Of a stretch of 64,000 nucleotides of DNA, positions 55,863-64,000 are shown in pieces. The position numbers and the translations under genes are program-made. The stretch comes from Isoetes taiwanensis. Its lineage: Eukaryota > Streptophyta > Lycopodiopsida > Isoetales > Isoetaceae. The notes under the pieces are model-generated. The model did no database searches. It saw nothing but the letters and a program-made list of their open reading frames with translations, and had not been told where the DNA came from. The stretch lies in assembly GCA_021234155.1 (NCBI GenBank), contig JAJEKV010000054.1:1054001-1118000 (forward strand). Direction: 5' to 3'. Positions within the stretch are counted from its first letter, which is position 1. Every line of letters starts with the position of its first letter.

Positions 55863-57953
55863 AAGTCCGTTTAGATACTAAACTAGACTTTATGCCCTAT
55901 TAATCATTTGATACATAGGACATCCAATTTGCAGCCCCAAATACAGTTAGGTGTCATCTGTATTCAGGCCTTGAACTGAGGCTTTTAGACCATCATGAAT
56001 AAATATTGTTTATAAAGACGCTTGAGTACTTCAGCTATTGATATTATGAACATGTGCCAGCAGAACAAGAAATATAGTTTTAACTATGTGTAAGTTAAGC
56101 ATGTCAAATAATAAAAAACAAGTACACTGAATTGTAGTGCAAATAGCTCTGCATTTTATCGCTGTCAAAATATGGAAAACCCTGTTCCTCTGTTCAAAAA
56201 GACAAGAAATATACTAATATTTGACCAAATATATCCGTATTTCAACATAATAAACATGGTAATTATGCCTCTTACTATTTATTGATTCAACTTGAACTCA
56301 GGTCTAGCTATTAGCCACTAGTATGACAAAGCACATAAAATCACACAGATATGAGCTACAAAAACCAGTGAAAATTTGTTCATAAACTTATAATGATGCA
56401 TCATGCTTTTGATAAAGTCACGTGAATATGAGCTAAAAAACCAGTAGAAAGTTTGTTCAGATAACACCAGTTTAACTTCATCATGCTTCCGCATCCTTTT
56501 GTGCTCAACAAAAACACATGGAGGAAAAGAACCGGTTACCTGCATTAGAACCATAAGCAAATTAGCCTTGAAAAAGGGTAAATGCCTAAGCTAAAGCAGG
56601 TAAGCAATAGTCCTTTTCGGCTTAACGCCCTTCACCATCTAAGAAACGGATGGTAATTTCAATCTTAAGAGTACACATGCCAACCATCAATTTTCAAGTA
56701 ATATATTAGCTTCGCTACAACATGTCGACATATTAGCAAGACCGGCTAGCATGTCCCTGTCCATCACTAATGTATAATCATAACCAATTTTACCAGTAGT
56801 TAAATAGATTCACACGCTTCCCCAATACATCTCTGCATGCTACATGTTTAACAACATATTCTACTTTGAAGGTTAAAGCACATTTCAGGAAAAATAAGGC
56901 ATAGCAAAAGCATATCTATGTTACACGAATGCAAGGCACATCTGGCTAACAATATGGTCTAAGAAAATCCGGTCTGTCATTTATGGCACCTGGCTTATTT
57001 TTATCTACTGTTCTGCCATGATCTGAGGCTAGCTCCTACACCTCAAAAGGAAAACAGTTATAATCCTAAATTATTTTGCGAATATGTTTCCACATCTATT
57101 CAGTAGATCTAAATATCTCAAACCTGATTATTCGTTGCAGTATTGGTGATATCAGCATCATGCTCCATATCAACTTGTTTTCTCTTTGCATATCTGTCAT
57201 CAGTTGCTGGGATGGAGAAATCTTCAACAAATTCTTCCTGATTTTCCAGTGTAAGCTGCATGTATTGCGCAGGCTGCTTATCTTGTGCAGGCTGACTAGC
57301 TTGCAGAACTGTGCCCATGGCTGCCTTGCCGCTACTACCAGCATCAATACGAAACGGGTTTATGAATCGCCGGTAAGGGATACTCTCATATTAATCAGTG
57401 AAAACTCTAGCAACAATTCCATCCAACCATAAGGGCAGCAAGAGCTCGTGGATCTCCGTCGATATGTAACCAACTGGCCGCCTTTAGGGTTTGCTTCCAT
57501 AATTTTGCCCTAGGTTTCTTCACGTTTGCACTATGCCATGTCATTCTATTATTTTTGATAAATATTCACCTATTGACAATGTGTCTTTATTCTAAGGTGG
57601 TTAATAGCAAGCAAACGTATTGCACTGTATCTGGATAATATGTACCCAAAATAGATTATCCAACTATGTTGTCTGCTAACATATAATTTATACCAGCATA
57701 GGAATATAGATGGTCTTATTGTGTACTCTTAAGTGCACAGATACCAAGGTGGTCTTTTCTCCAGGGCTTGCCCATAAACAAGTATTATATTGCATTGTCT
57801 AAATGCCAAGTCACCTTAACTTATAAATGACTTTTCTTACTAAACTACTTACGATCCAATTTGATATGTGCTGAGCAACATGAAATTTTGTCATATTTGT
57901 ACCTTGCTCAGTATCTCATGTCATCCAATAGGCAACATAACAATATAAAAAAA
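55863..57953. repeat. Direct repeat unit B (2.09 kb)
   Basis: Uninterrupted counterpart of unit A. The minus-strand candidate first exon at 57318-57118 reads MGTVLQASQPAQDKQPAQYM, then LENQEEFVEDFSIPATDDRY, ending at NQ/GTTTGA, a possible donor. Unit B runs into the A-run at 57947-57970. Confidence 0.8.
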
Positions 57954-57984
57954 AAAAAAAAAAAAAAAAACACTCCAGCCATGA

Positions 57985-60900
57985 TTTTTGGGATAATTGT
58001 ATTGTCTCTAGTGATGAGAGAACTTCTGTCTGATCACCAACCTCAATTTCTTGAAACTAAGCATCTTCTCTTCATTAAGAGGTCTGGAAATATTCCTTTC
58101 AAGTTTAATTGCTCTCTGCTTAGCAATGGAAAATTCTGTAGAGACTTTATAATCTTTTATGCCAGCCTCCCAATTGTTAGGGCAGTTATTCTATGAAAGA
58201 TTTTTATGCCAAAATCAAATCTTCCAAATCTTGGATTAAACAATGGTCCAGAAATGACTGGGAGTTAAAACAAGCTGAAAAGAAAAATGATCTCTTGCAA
58301 ATGCAGACTGTTAGGCTTAAGCTTCAAATTGATCCTCTAAATTCTGATCTTCATTTGCAAGAAAGTAATCTGGAGCAGTCTATAAAAAACATTGAAGAAT
58401 TTGAGGCCAAAGATGCAGCAATCAAATCTAAAGTGAAATTCGTTTCCAACATGGACAACAACAATTCCAAATTCTTTTTTAAAATTGCCAAAAATGGGCT
58501 TCTCAAGAGTCAGCTATCCTCCATTAAAAATGATCAAGGTAATAATTTGGATTCCTCTAAAGATATTGCTGACTTCTTTTATTCCAAATATTCAAATATC
58601 TTTGGTTCTCAGTCTGATGTTTCATGGTCTGATGCCAAATCTACTCTATCCAGTCTTGCCAAAGGGAAAAGCCCGGGTCCTGATGGTCTACCTCCAGAAT
58701 TCTTCCTTCATTTCTGGGAGGATTTTAAGTCTGATCTTACCTCAATGATTCATGGCTTTTGGCATAATAATCATCTCCATCCTGCTTTTTCTTCTAGGCT
58801 TATTTTCCTTATTCCTAAAGTAGACAATCCAACTGTGTTTAATGAATGGAGGCCAATTTCTTTGACCAATTCTACCTACAAAATTTGTGCCAAAATCTTA
58901 GCTAATCGGATCAAAGAGTTTTTGCAAAAGAATATCAGTTTGCATCAGTCTGCATTCCTTCCCAACAGGTTCATCTTAGACAATTACATTGCTGCTATGG
59001 AGGGCTTGCACTGGGCCAGAACCTCAAATCAAATTTGTGTTCTTCTAAAGCTTGATTTTTCTAAAGCTTTTGACACTGTGAGATGGGATTTTTTGACTCT
59101 ATCCTTAAGGAAAATTGGAATTCCCCCAAAAATCATTGACCTTATCATGGGCTTCAACTCTCGAGCTCAATCTGCCATTTTAATCAATGGATCCCCTGGG
59201 AAATTCTTTAATTTGCATAAAGGTGTGAGGCAAGGATGTCCTCTGGCTCCTTACCTGTTTATCACAGTGGCTAGGCAATTATCTAAAATCATTATGTATC
59301 ATCAAAACAGAGGGAATTTAAAGGATCTTAATATGCCAGATAACGATAGCCAGCTGACTTTGCTACAATATACAGATGATTCTTCTAGCTTCCTCCATAA
59401 CGATGTAAAGAATATTGAATTCTTCATCAAGATCTTGAATGGTTTTAGTGCTGCCTCAGGAATCTATCTTAATATGGCCAAGTGTGTTATTATTGGTGCT
59501 AATGATCAATTTGATATTTTAGGCATTAAGTGTATTCCAGTGAATCAAACTTCTTCTCTTCTAGGAATGCCTCTGGCCTTGGATATCTCTATTAAGAACC
59601 TCTGGTCTCCAATTGTTTCAAGGATCAGAAAGAAGCTAAATAATTATGGCAGTTGTCTTTCAATTGCAGGCAGAACAATTATTGCATCTTCTGTGCTTGC
59701 AAGCTCACATATATTCTTTTCTTCTGCTTTGCTTGCCCCTAAATGCATCTATCAGTAGATTGCGAAAATAATCATCTATTAGTAGATTGAGAAAATAATT
59801 AGAAACTTTATCTGGGGTAAACATCATATAGTTAGCTGGAAATATGTCACTCAAAGTAAAAGGCAGGTGGTCTTGGATGCAAAAACCTCCTCTTACAGGG
59901 TTATGCATTGGCAGGCAAATATGTTTGTAAGTCTTTGTTTAATCAAAATAATCCTGCTACTAAGTTTATTCATTATTGGCTAAATAAGAGCACAATTGAT
60001 GGTCACCCATTGAGCATTCTTTGCCCTCTTCTGCTTTCAATTTGCTCAAACCAGCTGTCAATTCTTCTCCTCTTATGAGGAATCTCATAAACTCTTGGAA
60101 TAAAGTTTCTAAAACTTACTCTCACAGTGGCATTAATCAAGCTCATCATGACACGAGCATCTTCTGGAATCCAGCTTTAGCCAAAAGGGACTTGGCTCCT
60201 TTGGCAATCAATCATCCCAAAACCTACAAAAAATGGATATCTTCGGGATATTTGGATCAATGGTAGATGGATTACTTGGTCTAGATTTAAAGCTATTGTC
60301 AATGGCACTTCCTCTGATAAGATTTTATTCAAACATATTCTCAATAAGGTGTCTAATCATAGCCTGGATGGTGCTGTCACAACTCAGATCGATTGGAATT
60401 ACAAGGATAAGAATACTTATAAAGTTGCCTATGTCTATAAATTTTTGGCAAATACCAATCAAACATCTAAAGCCTGCCTTTACTGGAATCTTCCTGCTGA
60501 CATTGGAACTTCTCTTTTTAGAAATGTTTGGAATTCTTACTGTGCTCCTAAGATTACTTATTTTATTTGGTTGCTTGCAAACAAAAGCATTCCAAACATG
60601 GAGATCTTATGTAGACATCACTCGCTTGCTAATGTTCCCAATAATCCTATCATAAGCTCATCCTACCCTCTTCATTGTAACAGCATTGAAGATATTGAAC
60701 ACATTTTTTCATGCCTTTAAGCTTTCAAGCTTTTGGAATTGGTTAGAGCAGGTCTTTCAAGTCAGGAAGCAAAGGAGTATTGTTAATTTCCTTATGTCTG
60801 ATAATAAATTTAAAAATTCAATATCCTTTATTGCTTTATGGAATATTTGGAAGCATAGAAATAGATGTTTGCATGGGGGACACAATCCTTCTTTCTTATG

Positions 60901-61500
60901 GATTAAATTGCAGGTTGTATATGACATTGGGCTAACAGCTACTGCTTATAAATGTAAAAGTGGTGATTCTCACATTGATAACAATTGGTTTACTATTGGG
61001 AATTATTCTGGCTTTTATGGTTTTTTCAAGCTTTTTTGTCATCAAACATTGACTAACACTGAAACCCTTGATGCTAGATTATCTGATGAACTGCAAACTC
61101 AAGCTCAATCTCGACCTTTGATGATGCTGAAGTGGCAAAGTATCATTCAAGGAACTTGTCAGTCCATAGAATTTGGGATTACAATTTCTGGTCAGGTTCA
61201 GTAAGAGGAAGGTTAATTCAAGGTATTCAACAAGTTCAGCAGAAAGAGATCATATGGGGCAGAGAATTTTCAAAGGAAACATATATCATGTTCATTCTGT
61301 TTTGGTTTTTAGAAAATAACAGTGCCAATATGACAGATCAGCAGTTTGAATTTTATAGAGAATGTTATTATTATCATAGGGGCAGGGCAGATTGCTATGG
61401 TACCATGACCCACCTCATGTCCACTTGTAACTCAGATAGGTTGATTGAATTGGTTAATTGGGGAAGCAATGGCAGACCAATCCTGCAGCCACAATTTTGA
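57985..61500 (+). pseudogene. LINE ORF2, reverse transcriptase and C-terminal domain
   Basis: Continues the endonuclease (SSHDFWDNCIVSS, then SDHQPQFLETKHLLF). After a frameshift near 58190 a 521-codon open frame (58193-59758) holds the whole RT: KGKSPGPDGLPPEFF, RPISLTNSTYKICAKILANR, LLKLDFSKAFDTVRWDF (motif A, about residue 286), HKGVRQGCPLAPYLF (motif B) and LLQYTDDSSSF (motif C, YTDD where F/YADD is usual), then LLGMPLALD. A 27-bp tandem duplication at about 59748-59800 introduces stops. It continues IIRNFIWGKHHIVSWKYVTQ. The C-terminal zinc-binding region is at 60349-60720 (WNSYCAPKITYFIWLLANKS, IEDIEHIFSCL), followed by FIALWNIWKHRNRCLHGG. A further overlapping frame runs to 61500. Confidence 0.85.
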
Positions 61501-61916
61501 GACTATTTCCACTTCCTTGGCACTTATGATTTCTGATTCCTGTTTGCCTCACCTTTGTTGCCTCATTTTTGTTCAGGTCTTTGGCTCTATAGTAACTGCA
61601 GAAGTCTTTGGATCTACATTTTCAAGACTTATGTTCTATCTATCTGATGGAGCAATCATGCATTGGATGGATTCTCTGCAGTATTACTCAAATGATATTT
61701 TGGAAGACATTTTTCAATCTTCAAGCTTTATGAATGTTTTGTGCATGGAAATATATTCATGCTTAATGTTTAAACTCTAAACAATATGCTGCTATTGAAT
61801 TGAGGTTCTTTAACTCAATTCTTTTTTATGATGATCATATATGATCTCAACTCTATGTTTACTTATTTTCCATAATTAATGACTAAAAAGCTTCACTCTT
61901 TAAAAAAAAAAAAAAC
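61501..61916 (+). other. LINE 3' region and poly(A)
   Basis: A short open frame (61445-61780) without known motifs, then AT-rich 3' untranslated sequence ending in A14 at about 61901-61914. It is directly followed by AATTGCAG, the target duplication. Confidence 0.6.
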
Positions 61917-62961
61917 AATTGCAGAAAAGTGACGTCACCACCTATCCGAGGCTTTTGGAGCTATTTAAGTAGTGTTCTTCACCTCCTCCTATTGGTTCAT
62001 TGATACAAGAAGTCCCCGAGTGGAAAGAGTTCATAGAGGGTTATGCTCGTGAAGACCTTATTGGGCATAGTGCTCCATTGTAATTTAGGTTTGGGTGAAG
62101 AATGGAAAGCCAATAATGCAATACAAGATGAGGGTTAGAGATCCTGTGTGGAAACCGGAAGATAAGGATATATTGATTTGGAAAGAGGATGTGGCAGGTG
62201 AACCAATGGTGCCGACGGGAGAGCCTAAAGCTATGAAACTATTAGGAGAAGTGAAGGACTGTGAACGGACTATGGAAGGGATAATGGATTATATAAAGTA
62301 CTGGGAGAAATCCTTAGCAGATAAACACATAGCACCAGAGAGAAGAGCGTGCAATGAAGCACTTGTAAATTATTGGAATGAAGTTCATATACTTTTAGGG
62401 AGTTTGGACACAAGTAGTAGCGTCCTTTGAGAGGGTTGGCTACCTCAAAGTCGATGGAGGCTCGACCATGGTCAATTCCAACCTGATCAGCAGCCGATCC
62501 ACTTGATGACAGAGGAATCTGAAGAGAAGGTAGAAGAGGATGAAGAGCACTATGTTAGACCTAGAAAAGAGCGTCCCAAATATTATGGACTTGCTCCATA
62601 TGACCCGAAGATGGATTTGAAGGATGGCCAATATTTGATCGTCAGGCCATCAGATGAAGATACTTATCCTATTTGGTTAGGGTATACCATCTCGAGTGTT
62701 TGTAGGGAAGCTAATAACCCTAACATAAATAAAGTGCATGTGGAGTGGTGGCGTCCAGTAAGTGGAAAAGGAGTCATTACTGAAAAAGAGCGCTATAAAG
62801 ATTGTTTTAATAAGCAATGGAAGTATGATGCAAGTGATCCGACCCAATGGGTGGAAATAAAATCCGTGTTGATGTCATGGAACCCCAGAAAGGGCAAGGT
62901 GAAGATTCCAATCTCTGTGAAGGATAAAGTTCTGAAGTCACTAGAGAAGATAGCCGAATAA
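61917..62961 (+). pseudogene. DUF7869-type transposon gene, copy 2, 3' part
   Basis: Continuation of 24130-24719 beyond the inserted LINE: KSDVTTYPRLLELF, then IQEVPEWKEFIEGYARED, then in a new frame KNGKPIMQYKMRVRDPVWKP (62095-62430). A further frame, 62503-62961, encodes PIWLGYTISSVCREANNP and KVHVEWWRPVSGKG, a C-terminal block also found decayed at 9310-9570. At least two stops or frameshifts separate the blocks. The W-x-G...V.WW arrangement resembles a small beta-barrel (BAH/chromo-like) module by pattern only. The duplicated AATTGCAG sits at both sides of the LINE. Confidence 0.7.
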
Positions 62962-64000
62962 GCAAAATAAAGTACGAGAGTCCATGAGTATCTTATGGTG
63001 TGAATCTTACTTTCATTGTAATCCTACTTTCAGTGCATTTTCATTGTATTCGTGCTTTCATTGTAATCTTACTTTCAGTATATGAGTATCTTACTCTACT
63101 TGTGAAATACTGGCTTGTGATTATCTACTTGAGTTACGTCTACTTGAATGTGGAATACTGGCTTGTGATAAGTGTTAACTTGTAATTTGAGACCTGTTAG
63201 AATTAAGGCTGATAATAAAAAGTATTTACATGCAATTCCACATTGTTGAAATTGGGGTTATCACTATTTGTAAATTTCAAAATGATGGAATAATTTCAAA
63301 ATAATGGAATCGTGGTTAAATCATTAAATTCAATTTTGTTGTTTTGGCCTTTTGTTACACATGCATTAAGAGGTAGCAGTAGCCTAGCCTAGCCATTAAA
63401 AAAGAAAAAACATACTAACCAACCATATAAAAAAAAGGGTATAACTTTTTTCTGTACCAGAAAAAATATACCCATATAAACATGAATCAGATCCTTATAT
63501 GCCTCTTTTTTTATTGACGGTATTTCCTACTATATTTTCGGTGAATCGAAAAATCATTTTTCGAACCGGGAATTCTATGAAGTGCCAGGACTTTGCCACA
63601 TATAGCTTCACCTTCTTCAAAAGGTGAAATATTGCATGGTCAAAGATGAGCTTGGTCACAAATTTGTTGTTGTTGATTTGAGTCTCCATGATGTGTTACG
63701 GGGCTACTCTTGGAGTAAAAGTGGTAATCTTCCTAATCAGGCATTGCGTCTGATATATTAGAATGAACAAGAACAAAGACTTTGTAATACATGGTTGCTC
63801 TTGCTGTGTCTAGTTTTTTCTAGTGTCAGAGAGAGTGGGTTGATCTTCTAATATAAAGAATTGCCTATATGACAGTAAGAAATGGGCAAGATTATATCGA
63901 GAAGTCTTCCCACATTAATGCATTTTACTGGTTAATGCATTTTACTGTTCATGAGGGTTCATCAAGATTAAGGTTAAAGGGAAGCTTGCTAAGAAGGGAT
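62962..64000. other. Terminal stretch, no gene recognised
   Basis: AT-rich. Short local repeats near 63000-63180 (TTTCATTGTAATC, TATGAGTATCTTA, TGGAATACTGGCTTGTGAT twice each). No domain-bearing frame. Confidence 0.45.

Larger units (their letters stand above)
24720..61916 (+). mobile_element. LINE retrotransposon, about 37 kb span including later insertions
   Basis: A plus-strand L1-type LINE. Its parts are: A-run and 5' leader 24720-24901; ORF1 24902-26087 and 46378-47724; ORF2 endonuclease 47772-48405; ORF2 RT and C-terminal part 57985-61500; poly(A) 61902-61914. AATTGCAG occurs immediately before (24711-24718 area) and after (61917 on) the element, and the DUF7869-type reading frame rejoins there, so this is one insertion. 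The bulk of its span is later nested elements: a DNA transposon at 26088-46369 and a truncated LINE composite at 48406-57971. Without them the LINE is about 7.3 kb. Confidence 0.75.

Noticed and set aside
49161-57953. Units A and B as LTRs of an LTR retrotransposon
   Set aside because: The ends are AGTCCG... and ...ATAAAAAA, not TG/CA. There is no primer site or polypurine tract, and the spacer encodes no gag-pol.

Overview
This window comes from a nuclear genome of a land plant. It has almost no intact genes and a dense crowd of transposable elements. The evidence is spliced fragments of plant genes (Elongator subunit ELP2, a pectin-type PMT methyltransferase), a PLS-type PPR gene, Ty1/copia, plant-type LINEs and a MULE. 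The PPR style, the low GC and the abundance of DUF7869-type and 'WSDGC..FKG'-type transposon genes make a seedless plant, probably a fern, my best guess. That is inference and was not tested.

Layout of the first 24 kb. 1-2036 is a short non-autonomous LTR element whose left LTR is cut by the window edge. 5511-9575 is a broken DUF7869-type gene split by an inserted element (6041-8223) that carries ELP2 exons. 10740-12890 (minus strand) is a decayed transposase-like gene split by a 5'-truncated LINE with clear target duplications. 12893-15290 is a decayed LINE of a second clade, followed by smaller pieces of related LINEs. 18198-19930 is a MULE fragment between two same-orientation 199-bp repeats. 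20101-22179 is a PPR gene, the only long intact host-type coding sequence.

From 24.1 to 63 kb the window reads as one set of nested insertions. A second DUF7869-type gene (24130-24719, resuming at 61917-62961) is split by a LINE (about 24720-61916). The LINE's ORF1 is split by a 20.3-kb DNA element (26088-46369; 8-bp duplication GCAATTCC). That element's own multi-exon transposase-like gene (27343-44161) is split by a Ty1/copia element (28166-33162; 5-bp duplication CAATG) and by two tandem unclassified elements (33419-34279 and 34286-40223; GCATTC at all three junctions). The LINE's ORF2 is split a second time, at 48406-57971, by a 5'-truncated LINE (13-bp duplication). The poly(A) tail of that LINE has been opened by an 8.8-kb segment carrying a 2.08-kb direct repeat, and one copy of the repeat contains a second gene-capturing element (49625-52691), this time with PMT exons.

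The most interesting signals are the gene-capturing family (two copies, shared ends, different captured plant genes), the 20-kb DNA element, the GCATTC-linked tandem elements, and the depth of nesting that can be resolved to the base from target duplications and rejoined reading frames. I cannot run searches, so family names rest on motifs I recognise. Unassigned items are stated as such.
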